DNA of 64,000 bases from Girardinichthys multiradiatus (GCF_021462225.1 NC_061795.1:50646880-50710879); one strand, 5' to 3'. Numbered from the stretch's first letter, positions 22,701 to 33,200 are shown. Notes: generated by a model not told the origin, from the letters alone. Translations and numbers: made by a program.

Positions 22701-22995
22701 GTCGGATCCCAGATGACCACTAGAAACCACAATGTCCAAAACACAAAAACAACCCAACCAGGGTGGGCGGAGGGGGGCCTTGGATGGAGGGCCAGAAACA
22801 AAAAAACAGAGTTCAGGCGGGCGACCAGGAGGTTGTCCCCAGCAGGCACAGAGTTCAGGCGGGCGACCGGACCTGCACCACAGAGTTCTGAGCAGTCGGC
22901 GGTGAAGCCGTGGAGACTTGCGGCGAAGTAACCAGCGAAGAGGCCGACGATCCGGAGGTCTGCAGCGATGTAGCCAGTGAAGTGGCCGACGATCC

Positions 22996-23193
22996 GGAGG
23001 CTGGCGGCAACAGAGATGCAGGCATCTAGGAGGCCAGCGGCGACAGAGATGCAGGCGTCTAGGAGGCCAGCGGCGACAGAGATGCAGGCGTCTAGGAGGC
23101 CAGCGGCGACAGAGATGCAGGCGTCTAGGAGGCCGGCGGCGACAGAGATGCAGGCGTCTAGGAGGCCGGCGGCGACAGAGATGCAGGCGACTA
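22996..23193 (+). repeat. 33-bp minisatellite, six units
   Basis: Six exact-length 33-bp units (ggaggccagcggcgacagag, then atgcaggcgtcta) with a few substitutions. The length is divisible by three, so all frames stay open: plus frame RRPAATEMQAS repeats, minus frames LHLCRRWPPRR or DACISVAAGLL. Degenerate longer repeats precede it at about 22920-22995. Confidence 0.95.
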
Positions 23194-23374
23194 GGAGGCC
23201 CACAAAGCGAAGAGTCGGGCGGTCTGCGACGTGGAAGCAGGTGCCTCGGAAGTCTGCGGCAAAGCCAGAACCGCAGCAAAGACTTGGGCCCAGGCAGGGC
23301 CTGCAGAGGCCTGGGCCTGGCGTCAGTCTGGCCAGTAGGTCAGCTCGGGAGCAGTCAATGGGTCCTGGAGCCAA

Positions 23375-24255
23375 GATCTGAGGCGGTCTGTCCTCAGACC
23401 CCTCATGAAACTCAGGAACTAGGATGAGAGGCAGTCCGTCCTCAGACCCCTCATGAAACTCAGGAACTAGGATGAGAGGCAGTCCGTCCTCAGACCCTCA
23501 GGAAACTCAGGAAGTAGGATGAGAGGCGGTCCGTCCTCGGACCCCTCAGGAAATTCAGGAACTAGGATGAGAGGCTGTCCGTCCTCGGACCCCTCAGGAA
23601 ACTCAGGAACTAGGATGAGAGACTGTCCGTCCTCAGACCCCTCATGAAACTCAGGAACTAGGATGAGAGGCTGTCCGTCCTCGGACCCCTCAGGAAACTC
23701 AGGAACTAGGATGAGAGGCGGTCCGTCCTCGGACCCCTCATTAAACTCAGGAACTAGGATGAGAGGCGGTCCGTCCTCGGACCCCTCAGGAAACTCAGGA
23801 ACTAGGATGAGAGGCTGTCCGTCCTCGGACCCCTCAGGAAACTCAGGAACTAGGATGAGAGACTGTCCGTCCTCAGACCCCTCATGAAACTCAGGAACTA
23901 GGATGAGAGGCTGTCCATCCTCGGACCCCTCAGGAAACTCAGGAACTAGGATGAGAGGCTGTCCGTCCTCGGACCCCTCAGGAAACTCAGGAACTAGGAT
24001 GAGAGACTGTCCGTCCTCAGACCCCTCATGAAACTCAGGAACTAGGATGAGAGGCTGTCCGTCCTCGGACCCCTCAGGAAACTCAGGAACTAGGATGAGA
24101 GGCGGTCCGTCCTCGGACCCCTCAGGAAACTCAGGAACTAGGATGAGAGGCTGTCCGTCCTCGGAACCCTCAGGAAACTCAGGAAGTAGGATGAGAGGCG
24201 GTCCGTCCTCTGACCCCTCAGGAAACTCAGGAACTAGGATGAGAGGTGGCTCTCC
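23375..24255 (+). repeat. 48-bp minisatellite, eighteen units
   Basis: The anchor aactaggatgagaggc recurs at 23417, 23465, 23512 and then every 48 bases to 24232, giving 18 units. One unit (near 23495) has a single-base deletion and is 47 bp. The units differ at a few sites in a patterned way: the tcatgaaac variant pairs with gagactgtcc and recurs in the same context. Confidence 0.95.
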
Positions 24256-24543
24256 ATTGAACCCCTCTCTGGACTCTGGGTCCTGTAGCTTGGCAGCAGT
24301 CTGTGAGTCCAGAGGCCTGGCAGCAGGCTGTGAGTCCAGAGGCCTGGCAGCAGGATATGAGTCCAGAGGCCTGGCAGCAGGATGTGAGTCCAGAGGCCTG
24401 GCAGCAGGCTGTGAGTCCAGAGGCCTGGCAGCAGGCTGTGAGTCCTCTGTGAGTACTCTGTGCTGCTCTAACGGCCACAAGAAGAGGGTCGAAAGGACCT
24501 CCAGCAGAAAGAGGAGCTGGAGCGTCGAGCCATCCCTCCGCAA
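23467..24543 (-). CDS. Repeat-built reading frame of unknown function
   Basis: 358 residues: a leader with a hydrophobic start (LLFLLEVLSTLFLWPLE at about 9-25), six 9-residue repeats (SQPAARPLD type), a linker, then fifteen or so 16-residue repeats of the form LILVPEFPEGSEDGQP. The acidic, proline-containing repeats look like an extended, disordered chain. The C-terminus (GLRTDCLSS) is an artefact of the 1-bp deletion near 23495, which shifts the frame. Before that event the repeat frame would have continued. It may be the coding part of a non-autonomous retroelement, or a chance open frame, since units of 48, 33 and 27 bp keep any frame open. I do not recognise a family. Confidence 0.35.
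   Translation of the reverse strand: MRRDGSTLQLLFLLEVLSTLFLWPLEQHRVLTEDSQPAARPLDSQPAARPLDSHPAARPLDSYPAARPLDSQPAARPLDSQTAAKLQDPESREGFNGEPPLILVPEFPEGSEDGPPLILLPEFPEGSEDGQPLILVPEFPEGSEDGPPLILVPEFPEGSEDGQPLILVPEFHEGSEDGQSLILVPEFPEGSEDGQPLILVPEFPEGSEDGQPLILVPEFHEGSEDGQSLILVPEFPEGSEDGQPLILVPEFPEGSEDGPPLILVPEFNEGSEDGPPLILVPEFPEGSEDGQPLILVPEFHEGSEDGQSLILVPEFPEGSEDGQPLILVPEFPEGSEDGPPLILLPEFPEGLRTDCLSS
24287..24448 (+). repeat. 27-bp minisatellite, six units
   Basis: The anchor gagtcc recurs at 24305, 24332, 24359, 24386, 24413 and 24440, exactly 27 bases apart. On the minus strand it codes for repeats of SQPAARPLD. Confidence 0.95.
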
Positions 24544-24735
24544 TGAATTTGGCCTGTAGAACAGACGTGGATGGCTCCGGCGAAGCAGCTGTGAGCAGGT
24601 TGAGCTCGGCCGGAGCTGCTGCAGCTGGGGTGGAGCGCTTGCGGCGAGGGCGACGTCGCCTGGAGGAGGAACAAGTGCTGGAGCCGCATGGTGAGTAGTA
24701 GGGCTTCTTTATTAATGATAATAAACTAAAAAACT

Positions 24736-24753
24736 AAAAAAAAAAAAAAAAAA
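24736..24753 (+). repeat. A18 homopolymer
   Basis: Eighteen A on the plus strand, inside the LTR-like segment, near a TTTATTA/AATAA-type signal on the minus strand. Confidence 0.9.
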
Positions 24754-25249
24754 GCAGGTGGCAGGTATACAGGCATGGAGTAGGTGGTAAACATGGTAGT
24801 GTACAAGAGGAACCAGTGGAGAGCAGTGAAAACAGGAGAATATAAGTACTGATGTAGGGTGGATAATGATTGCTGGAAGCTAATCAGAAGGGAATCAGAA
24901 GCAGCTGGTGGAAGAGGAATGTAGGCAACTGAAGAAGGGTGATCAGAAGAGTAGGGATCCAGGAAAACAACAAAACATCTAAGTGCACAGATTAGGTAAA
25001 CAATTGTGTTGGTTTATTTGTTACATGCAGGTTGAGATAAGAAGAACCGTTCAACTCACTCTAAAAACAAAAGTACAAATGACAGGCAATAAAAAAGTAC
25101 ACATCATGCAGCAGCAATAAGCTAATAAAGTGTCACAAATATGGTTTGGTGCAGTATTATTGTCCAGAGTTCAGTAGTCTTACAGCTTGTTGATAATTGT
25201 GGATAGAAGTCCTGATGCTGCGTGCTGTACGCAGACACCAGCTGCCAGT

Positions 25250-25705
25250 GATTACCTATGCCATTCGCACCACCCTCTGATAAGGTTTGAGCTGTGCCTA
25301 GCAGTAGTCATGGTGAAGAGTGTGTAGAGGAGTGGACTGAGAACACAGCCCTGAGGTGCACCGGTGCTGAGGACTAGTGTGAAGGAGAGGTGTCTGCCAA
25401 TTCTCACTATTTGTGGTCTATTCGTAAGAAAGTCCAATAACCAGTGCAGATGGACTTTTCCAGTGCCAGGCCGGTGAGCTTGGTGACCAGCTTGGAGGAT
25501 GTTATAGTATTGAATGCTGAGCTGTAGTGAAAGAAAAACTATCCTCATGTGGTCTGGTTACAGGTGTGGAGTTGTCTGCTTTCTGGGGTCGTACTTAGCA
25601 GCTTTGTTGGCCTCATAATCTCCAGATTTAAAGGCACCAGTGCATGCTTTAAATTTAGCATGTACTTCAGGCCTGACCCATGGTTTCTGGTTGGGGTAAG
25701 TGCAG
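25250..25705 (-). pseudogene. LINE reverse-transcriptase relic, left half
   Basis: Minus-strand pieces of a LINE ORF2. The piece nearest 25705 reads TYPNQKPWVRPEVHAKFKA, then AFKSGDYEANKAAKY, the linker between endonuclease and RT. Further on comes [19 protein letters not shown] and the RT motif [14 protein letters not shown]. The stretch between them, including motif A, is deleted or scrambled. The other half of the same copy lies at 27853-28125. An insertion sits between them (25706-27852). Confidence 0.7.
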
Positions 25706-27852
25706 TGTTGGACCACTTGTTTGCTGAATATTGGACCATTTGCACATTGCTGGACGCTACCAGACCTCCTGGCGTTTTCGGCCATTTTGTATCCCAGGAC
25801 AGTCCGTTACTACAAATCCCAGTGGCCACCACGGCTGACATGACAGGGCGTCCCAAGTCTGACGTCACGGGAAAGCATAAATGAAGGTGGCCCCTTTAAA
25901 ACCTTTGCTTTCATGTTGGATACTGGACCAACATCTGAAGCATATCTCTCTGGAGAAGAAGAGGTCATAAAAGAGGTTTCTGGAATGAGAAGGCCAGAAA
26001 TTTCACTTTGCCGTTCGAAGACGTGAGTTTAACACGTAACCAAAATCCACGGAGTTTCAAGGAGACGCAACTTTCCCTCCTTGCTTGGTTCTAGTCAACT
26101 GCTGACGGTCAGGTCATATTTTTCCTTTTTGCCAAGGAGGCCAAAAGACGGAGATTGAGCACTTTCTTGGAGTATCTGCGGACGCATGAAACTCTTCACC
26201 CCCCCTTGTTTTTTTTCCTCTCACTCGCTGCCCCAGAAGGAAGACTTCAACAAGTAAAATCCACCTTTTATTTCTATTTCTTTATTAGGAATAACTTGGG
26301 CAGGATAGAGGAGATTTAGTGCGATGTAGAATTGCCACTTAGAGTCTAATGTGTTCTGAATTGTATGTGCATGCCATTGTTCTTTTGAAACGTGATTACT
26401 GTTGTTTTCTGAGGCTGCCGAGTCTCGCAAAATTGTGCTTTTACTGTGCAAACACCTGCGCTGTGAACCTGGACTGCTATAATAACCTTATGGTGAAAAT
26501 CAACCATTTTCTTTGTCTTCAACTTTACTGCTTACTGGCTTGCCGCCAAAATATTTATTATCCTTTGTCCTCTGGGTTTACAACCTTGCTTGGGGGGAAG
26601 GTTTATGACTGCCTGCATCTCACTGAACTACACTTTCTGGTGGGCTGCGCTCCCAAACACCATATTCCTTGGTCATATTATCACTTTTGCCATAACTGCT
26701 GGTTGATCTCATACACACCCACTGCTGTTTTGCTTTATTTTGTTTAGTTAGATATTTTACCCTTCTGTGTAGAACTTTGCATGTTTGATTAGGTGAAGAT
26801 TATTGAATCGGAATAGCGAGGTGGATCAGGCGGTGTTGCGGTTTAAATAGAGGAGTACCCAAGTTCAGGCAAAAACAGAATAATGACACAGAGACAAGAT
26901 GAAAAGTTAAATGATGTTTATTTACAATGAATGCAAAGCAGTGGGTTCGTCCTGCAAGGGAATAGGAAGAAGTTAGCTGGTCATCCACAGCAGTAAATCT
27001 GAGTATAATGAGGAGATTGTCTCTTTGTTTCTTACAGGCTCTTGGGAGGGAGGTCAGCTCGGAGGAGGAGGCAAGGGAAATCCAGGAGGTAAGTGTTTCA
27101 GGTTTCAGTGTCCATTTGTGTTCCAGGTCCGAGGGAGAGAGAGAGAGAGTGGCAGGACGGAGGATGGTTGGTTTCCAAGTGAGAGTTTCCAGGAGAGGAA
27201 TCCAAATACACGAGTCCTTAAGCTCCAGCAAAAGGTGAGTTCCACACTCCAATAAGTGTCCTTAGAAAAACTCAAAAATCACCAGGTTACTCAAGAAAGT
27301 CTCAAAGATAAATTGTTGGCTGTCTCAATCAGTACCAGTGTCACTGAATAATCCGGCGAGGAATGGATCACTTCCAGGAGCTTAAATGCCAGCTGCTCTC
27401 ATCAGCAGAATCCAGGACAGGTGCATAGATTGGAAAACTCCGCCCCTGCCACTTTGACTCTGGAAGGTACGTAGACACAAACAGATCCACCAAACAGAAC
27501 ACAATCCTAACAGGAGGTTGATTCAGTAAAGATTCATGTAGATAAAGAGAAGTCGTTTGTGTTTATTTTGTGCAAGAGTGATTTGTCAGTCAAAATAAGG
27601 TTAAAGTTCTCCATGTTTTGGCAGAAACGGTTGATTAAAACAGTGACATCTCTGGTAATAGTTATCAATTATTACTGAGTATTTAACTGTTGTAATTATC
27701 AAAGGCGTTGAGCCACAATTACAACACCAGAAGACATCTCTGGTTTCGATTCATAAATGAGGATTTTGGTTAAGAAATTAATTTTCTCAAATTATGATTT
27801 TTAATTATAATTATTGATAAATATTAATTAATCAATAATCATAATTCCAACA
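25706..27852 (+). mobile_element. LTR insertion (TG...CA) with 4-bp target duplication
   Basis: The insert starts TGTTGGACC and ends ATTCCAACA, a perfect 7-bp inverted border (TGTTGGA/TCCAACA). It is flanked by gcag on both sides (25702-25705 and 27853-27856). Removing it joins the flanking LINE in frame: ...EDVVPKASIC then TYPNQKPW. A TATA-like cataaatg is at about 25876-25884. Parts match the 48.2-49.2 kb copy (25.86-26.34, 26.74-26.82 and 27.5-27.85 kb) and the 21.9-22.3 kb segment. I read it as a solo LTR of an endogenous retroelement, enlarged by a second insertion at 26834-27512. Confidence 0.75.
26834..27512 (-). mobile_element. Second LTR-like insertion nested in the first
   Basis: On the minus strand it starts TGTTAGGATTGTGTTCTG and ends CCGCAACA, an imperfect TG...CA border. 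The flanks are ggcgg and ggagg, a probable 5-bp target duplication with one change. A TATA-like CATTTAAG lies near 27386 and an AATAAA at 26922-26917, about 85 bp before the 3' end, in the order expected for an LTR. It is CT-rich like the other leader-type segments in the window. Confidence 0.6.
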
Positions 27853-28125
27853 GCAGATGGAGGCTTTTGGCACAACATCCTCAATGCACTTTCCTATATA
27901 GCCTATGACAGTCTGTGTGCTAATTAATGTCGCCATCAGTTGAGTCTGCAAACGTCTGCCAATCCATTGTTTCAAAGCGGTCCCGTAGGACCTCATCAGC
28001 TGCCTTGTCCAACTTGAAAATGTCGTTTGGAACCAGTTTTTCCTGTTTGAGCATTTGTTTGTATGCAGGCAGCAGCAAAATGGCACTGTGGTCTGCTTTA
28101 TCGAAGGCAGGGCGGCAATGAAACT
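27853..28125 (-). pseudogene. LINE relic, right half of the interrupted copy
   Basis: Minus-strand frames encode DHSAILLLPAYKQMLKQEK, then a DWQTFADS-like stretch, then VIGYIGKCIEDVVPKA. This equals the SDH...LIPAYRQKL...DWDVFR...FCEDSCVP region of the intact LINE at 9.7 kb (residues 265-340). At least one frameshift is present. It continues across the LTR insertion into 25705 and below. Confidence 0.65.
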
Positions 28126-28249
28126 AGAAATAAACTAAAACAGAGAATAAACAGATCCAACACCAGAGTAAACAAAAGGATAAAATAATTAATCTAAACA
28201 AACTCAAATAACAGCAACTGAAGAACGTAGGGAAAACAGACTAGTAACT

Positions 28250-28580
28250 GTGGAAATATAAATGCCTTATTATTAGTAGCTAAGACTAAGATATATTTGG
28301 GACCTTGCTGCTTATAGATAGATTATAAATTTTTAGTTATGCTTTTGATAGTTAGAAAAAAAACCTTAACAGTAGCCTCTAGTATTATAGAGTCCAGTTT
28401 TTACACAATGAGTGTTTATTATTCAAGGTTAAAGGTTGCAGGTGTTTTCTGTCTGTATCGTGAGAAGCCAGCAGTGTATTGGGGAGGCATGGTACTCCTC
28501 TCCCTGAAGATTGGTTTTAATAAACCTGTGGAAACTACAACTGATCTCTGACTGAGGATTGTCCTTTGGGTGCCAAATAA
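28250..28580 (+). repeat. Possible LTR-type segment
   Basis: Contains ggttttaataaacctgtgg, an AATAAA signal followed by 'ctctgactgaggattgtcc', similar in layout to an R-U5 region. No borders or partner were found. Confidence 0.2.
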
Positions 28581-28599
28581 AAAGAGTCGATGAGAGGTG

Positions 28600-28910
28600 A
28601 GGAGTAATGTAAGAGTTAATGGACGGCCAGTAAAGTTTTCCTACCTCGACATAACTCAAACTCAAAACCCATTACAGGCAGATTATGACAGTCAGAGTCC
28701 AGAACTAAATCTGATAGAAAATCACTGGGGTCACATTTTTATATTTTCCCCTCAGACAGATTTGTTTATTTTTCTGCTGAGTTGTATAGAATAAATACCA
28801 TAATAATAATACAGGTAGAAAAAGTTCTGAAATGATTTATCATTGTCTTACTGTGTCCCATCAAAAAAACAGCGGTGTGTAAACATTTGAGATCCACTGT
28901 ATGTATATCT
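28600..28910 (+). mobile_element. Tc1-type 3' end relic
   Basis: A plus-strand frame reads SQSPELNLIENHWG, the C-terminal DDE signature (QSPDLNPIENLWG) of a Tc1 transposase. About 170 bp on is a 'gtgtgtaaacatttgagatccactgta' type end. The rest of the element is lost. Confidence 0.5.
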
Positions 28911-30750
28911 AAATTATACCAAAACACTTTAAAAGGTTCAACAACATTTTACTTGGCTGTTAAAGAGAACTAACTGTTAAGTCAATCAAATAAAACTTTA
29001 AAAAAAAGAGGCTCTTCGAAAAATATTTGTTGACTTTTTAGATATTACTTCCTCTTTTCCCACCTTCTAAAAAGAACTGACCCTACTGTAGATGTCATCA
29101 TTAAATACAGTCCAAGTCCTGCAATTGAATGTCTGAAACAACATCAGTTTAATATTTGATATTTTGTCTGCAAAAGTCTGGCAATGAGGAACTTGCTGCA
29201 TAGTTTCCCTCAGAAGGAATGAATCAAATGCACAAAAAGCCTGAAAACAATACAAAAAAAACCCCCTGAAAAGCTAAAAGATGCCAGAACCAAAGCTACA
29301 AATTATAAAAAATTATTTTGAAAAATGTGAATACATTTCGGAAAGTCAGTCTGACTGAATAGGGCATTTTTCAATATTTTGTTTGGATTCACTACTTTTA
29401 AGCCTTCTGAAAGACCTGAATCAATGCTATCTTTTGGTTTGAATTTGCCTTTTTTCTTGTTTCTGAGAGTCTTATTTTGAGCCTTAGCTTGCCTCTCGAG
29501 GATGAATAAAGTGATTTTAATTGAATGAAACTGAATTGAATCCCGACTGTTAATAAATACCTTTACCTGAAACAATATGGAGCTCAGAGATTGTTGGATC
29601 ACACAGAGACTTTCAAAAGCCATTTCTTTCAAAAAACAAATTTCATGGGTGACTAAAGTCTCTAAACTCATGTTGTTGTGAAACTGTCTGTGACCTTCTA
29701 AATGTTGGCTGCTAAAAATTAATTGACAACAGCATAATTATTGACAGCATTATTATTCTCTGTAAACTCAGGCGAAACAAGGAACAAAACAAGAAAGCTC
29801 CAGTTGACATGGTGTCAAAAGATCTACCTGGATAATGGCTGGAGTTTGGTGGATGAGTTTAGGGTTTACGTTAAGCTTTAGATGGATTCTTGATTCCAGG
29901 AAGTCCTCACGGTCCATCTTTAGGCAGCTTAAATCAAACTATTTCTCATTCTTGGCCCAAAGGTCAGATGTCTATGAAAGTATCCCATCAGTCTTGAGGG
30001 GCAGAGCTGTCACAGAGCAGAGAACTTAATCTTCATGCAAAGTACTCTTAACCTCCAACACGCAGACCGATCACGGAGAACAGACGGATCAGTCTGCTGT
30101 TTCAAAGAGAAGAAACTGAACTCTGAGATAATGGAAACGTTTGGAGCTGGTTGCTGCCTTTCCATCCATTTGTTCCTTTTCTTCACCTATAAGCATTCAG
30201 AAGAATGTATTTAATGCAGTGACAGACTCCTGCATATATCCATCTTGAGGAGGGAAAGGAAAAGGTTACTGTAGCTCAACACAAAAGCCAGGTTGGGGTC
30301 TCAGCATCTCCCAGAAAAGCAGTTGAATTCCCCTCCGCCTTTACAATGGATGTGAAATATGAGGGCAAAAATTGTCATGACGTCTGAGGAATTGGTTTTC
30401 CGAGACAACTTCTCTGCCATATTCATTTATCAGTAAAGAAACTGGGAATGTATCACCAGTGACTGCCTGGTTCAAAACACACCAGTCCAGTAGCAGGGAA
30501 ACCAATTCAATCAACCTAGATGACAATGTCGAATGAAGTATAGTACATCAAACTGTGTTCAGTATTTTTTAGTAATAAAAGATTTATCAGAACCAACTAT
30601 TTATTTTTCAGGTTTTTAAAATTTAAAATTGTTGCAACCAGAAGATTACAACCCTTGGTGGGTTTACCTTAAAAGGTTAAGTTATTTTCTTGTTCACAAG
30701 AAGAGAACCTAACATAGTCCAAACATTGTCCAATTTAATGCAAAAGTAAG
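28911..30750. other. No gene recognised
   Basis: Mostly AT-rich unique sequence. Frames at 29303-29671 and 29835-30029 show no known motifs. Confidence 0.4.
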
Positions 30751-30754
30751 TTGC

Positions 30755-31168
30755 CTTAAATCCACTCAGCAAGGAAGAAGACATTAATCCAAAAGCAATC
30801 TTAAAAGCCAGATCACAATTTGAAGATGCAGTCAGGGACAAGGGCCCTAATTTTTGGAGACATGTCCTGTGGTCCATAGTAACTAAAACTCAAGTGTTTG
30901 GACATAATGGCCATTGTTACATTTGGAAGAAAACGGGTCAAGCTTGAAGCCTTAAACCATCAGTCCCAACTGTGCACTATGGTGATGGTAGCATCATGCT
31001 GTGGAGTTGTTTTGTTGTATTTCACAAAATAGAGCATCATGAGGAAAGAACATTATGAGGAAATATTGAAGCAACATCTCAAGATATCAGCCAGGAAGAC
31101 AAAGGTTGGAGACAAATGGGTCTTCCAAATGGACAATGTCCCTCAGTATACAGTATCACCAAATTAGT
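30755..31168 (+). pseudogene. Tc1-type transposase relic (Sleeping Beauty-like group), 5' part
   Basis: The stretch follows the familiar fish Tc1 transposase nucleotide by nucleotide in places: 'ccactcagcaaggaagaag', then 'gacaagggccctaatttttgg', then 'agcatcatgctgtgg', then 'aaatgggtcttccaaatgg'. Translated motifs are HFEEHYE-type text and VFQMDN (second catalytic D). The first D is lost: the sequence codes WSIVTK where WSDETK is expected. It is cut at 31168 by another transposon and resumes at 32561. The segment that carried the catalytic E is missing. Confidence 0.7.
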
Positions 31169-31170
31169 TA

Positions 31171-32551
31171 CAGGTACATCTCAGAAAATTAGAATATTGT
31201 GTAAAAGTGCAATATTTCATTTCAGAAAGTGAAAGGGTAATTTCTTATAGAGCTTTATTCCACATACACTAAAATATTTCAAGCGTTTATTCCTTGTAAT
31301 TTTGATGAATGTGGCTTACAGGTAAAGAAAACCCAAAATTTTGTATCAGAAAATTATAATTAGACCAATAATAAAAGGAAGTTTGAAGCACAAATGTCAG
31401 GCTTCTGAAAAGTATGCTCATTTCTATGCACTCAGTACATGGTTGGGCCATCCCTTGCATGAATTACTGCATCAATGCACCGTGACATGAAGGAGATCAG
31501 TCTGTGGTTCTGCTGAGGTGTAATGGAAGCCCAGCTTTGATAGCTGCCTTCAGGTCATCTGCCTCATTGGGTCTGGTGTTTCTCATCTTCCTCTTGACAA
31601 CAGCCCATAGATTCTCTATGGGATTCAGGTCAGGGGAGTTTGCTGGCCAATAAGGAACAAGAACCATGGTCAATGAATCAGCTTTTGGTACCTTTGGCAG
31701 TGTGGGCTGGTATCAAGTCCTGTTGGACTCCATACGGCATCTCCATACAGCTTGTCAGCAGTAGGAAGCATGAAGTGCTCTAGAATGTCCTGGACTGTGG
31801 ACTTCAGAAAACCCAGTGGACCAACACCAGCAGATTACATGGCACCATAACCATCACCGACTGTGGAAACTTCACACTGGACTTCAAGCAACATGGATTC
31901 TGTGCCTCTCCTCTCTTCCTCTTTCATCTGAAAATAGGACTTTGGACCATTGAGCAACAGTCTAGTTTCTTTTCTCCTTAGCCCAGGTAAGACAGTTCTG
32001 ACGTTGTCTCTGGTTCAGGAGTGGCCTGAAACGAGGATTGCAACATTTTTAGCCCATATCTAGTCTGGTCTGTATTTGGTGGCTCTCGATGAGCCGACTC
32101 CAGCCTCAGTCCACTCCTTGTCAAGCTCCCCCAAATTTGTGAATGGATTTCACTTGACAATCCTTTCAAGGCTGCGGCTTTCGACGTTGCTGGTGGTGGT
32201 CCACGACTGTCTTCTGGACATCTGTCCAGTTGGCAGTCTTCCCCATGATTGTGTAGCCTTTGACCCAGAGTGAGAGACCATTTAAAGGCTCAGGAAACAT
32301 TTGCAGGTGTTGTGAGTTATTTAGCTGATTAGGGTGTGACACCATGAGTGTCCAATAATGAAATTTTTCACAGTATTAAAATTTTCTGAAAAACTGAATT
32401 TTGGGTTCTCTTTACCTGTAAGCCATAATAATCAAAAATAAAAGAAACAAAGGCTTGAAATGTGTAGCTCTATGTGTAATGAGTCTATATGATATACGAG
32501 TTTCACTTTCTGAGATGACTGGCAAAAAATATTGCTCTTTTACACAATAAA
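31171..32551 (-). mobile_element. Tc1-type element nested in the older Tc1 relic
   Basis: The left end starts caggtacatctcagaaaatt after TA (31169-31170). Long inverted repeats of about 200 bp are recognisable: 'gaaaacccaaaattttgtatc' on the left, its reverse 'aattttgggttctctttacc' on the right. The right arm lacks its last 25 or so bases. It is a cousin of the 13.8/19.4-kb family, with the same layout and similar internal words. It sits inside the relic at 30755-32732. Confidence 0.8.
31432..32246 (-). pseudogene. Tc1-type transposase pseudogene in the nested element
   Basis: It starts at 32246 as MGKTANWTDVQKTVVD, clearly homologous to MGKTANLTAVQKATID of the 19.8-kb transposase. It then lacks the helix-turn-helix region (a deletion after about residue 16) and resumes near LGELDKEWTEAGV. 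Further motifs such as 'ggtccaaagtcctattttcagatgaaag' (SDE) and PIENLW are present but in several frames. It ends near 31432, where a GPTMY-type C-terminus is expected. Multiple stops and shifts make it dead. Confidence 0.75.
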
Positions 32552-32560
32552 TAAATATGT

Positions 32561-32732
32561 GAGCTGAAAAGGTGTGTAAGAGCAAGGCAGCCTAAAAAAC
32601 CCGACCCAGTTAAACCAGTTCAGCAGGAGGAACGGTCAAAATTTCAGCAAACTATTCCGAGAAACCTGTAGAAAAATCAAAATATTTAACCCAAATCATA
32701 AAGGTTCAAAAGTAATTCTACCAAATACTACT
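32561..32732 (+). pseudogene. Tc1-type transposase relic, 3' part
   Basis: Continues the 30755-31168 relic: 'gagctgaaaaggtgtgtaag' then 'cagttaaaccagttcagcagg', and ends 'gtaattctaccaaatac', the standard 3' end of the transposase gene. It follows directly on the right arm of the nested element. Confidence 0.65.
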
Positions 32733-32839
32733 ACTATAATTTCTAGTGTTGTTCAGGACCCCTTATTGGTACCTTCTAAACACCGCAGTGCAGTGCACTA
32801 TGCACTATGCACTATGATCAAGTGGTGACATAGAAACAC

Positions 32840-33200
32840 AAAGTCAGTTTAATTCAGTTTATTTATATAATTCATAAACACGTCGTTCCAAAGAAGCGTA
32901 CAAAGAAAAAAGTAAATTCAATCAAATCATACAGATTCCAAGTCAGGTACATCCATTCCAACTGATCCTAGTTATTAAACAATTCAGTCAAATTCCTGGT
33001 TAAAAATGCTAAATGGTAAATGCCCTGCACGAGGAAAACCTCCAGCAGAACCAGAACCCAACTCAGTGTGAGTGGAACATCTGTTACGACTGACTGAAGG
33101 TTTGAGAAGAAAGCAGACACAAAAAACAGAAACACTGATCCAGGGGTGCTTTCTATGTCCTTTAGTGGCTTCATCTAGGAGAGCACAGCTAAACAGATTA
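32840..33200 (-). mobile_element. LINE 3' end fragment with AATTCAGTTTATTTATAT-type tail
   Basis: Begins with cagtttaattcagtttatttatat, then 'ccagcagaaccagaacccaactcagtgtgagtgg' and 'cactgatccaggggtgctttctatg'. The same order and words occur at 35.75-35.95 kb, which leads into a LINE coding end, so both are 3' ends of one LINE family on the minus strand. Confidence 0.55.

Larger units (their letters stand above)
22570..24970 (-). mobile_element. Putative LTR-type retroelement interior with repeat-built reading frame
   Basis: On the minus strand, in order: an LTR/leader-like CT-rich segment with an AATAAA-type signal (24690-24970), an ATG at 24689, a region of three minisatellites whose units are all multiples of three, and a polypurine tract CTTGAGGGGGGG at 22700-22689 directly before the 3' LTR-like segment. 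That order is the order of an LTR retrotransposon. No protease, reverse transcriptase or integrase is visible, so if real it is non-autonomous. The assignment is inference. Confidence 0.45.

Noticed and set aside
22602..23374. Two long arginine/alanine-rich minus-strand frames
   Set aside because: Both overlap the same 33-bp array in different frames. They cannot be told apart and carry no known motif.
22977..23381. Plus-strand frame of RRPAATEMQAS repeats
   Set aside because: Any frame across 33-bp units is open. The LTR-like order suggests the minus strand, so this one is probably not coding.
23375..24255. CRISPR-like regular repeats
   Set aside because: Units are 48 bp head-to-tail without unique spacers in a eukaryotic context, i.e. 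a minisatellite.
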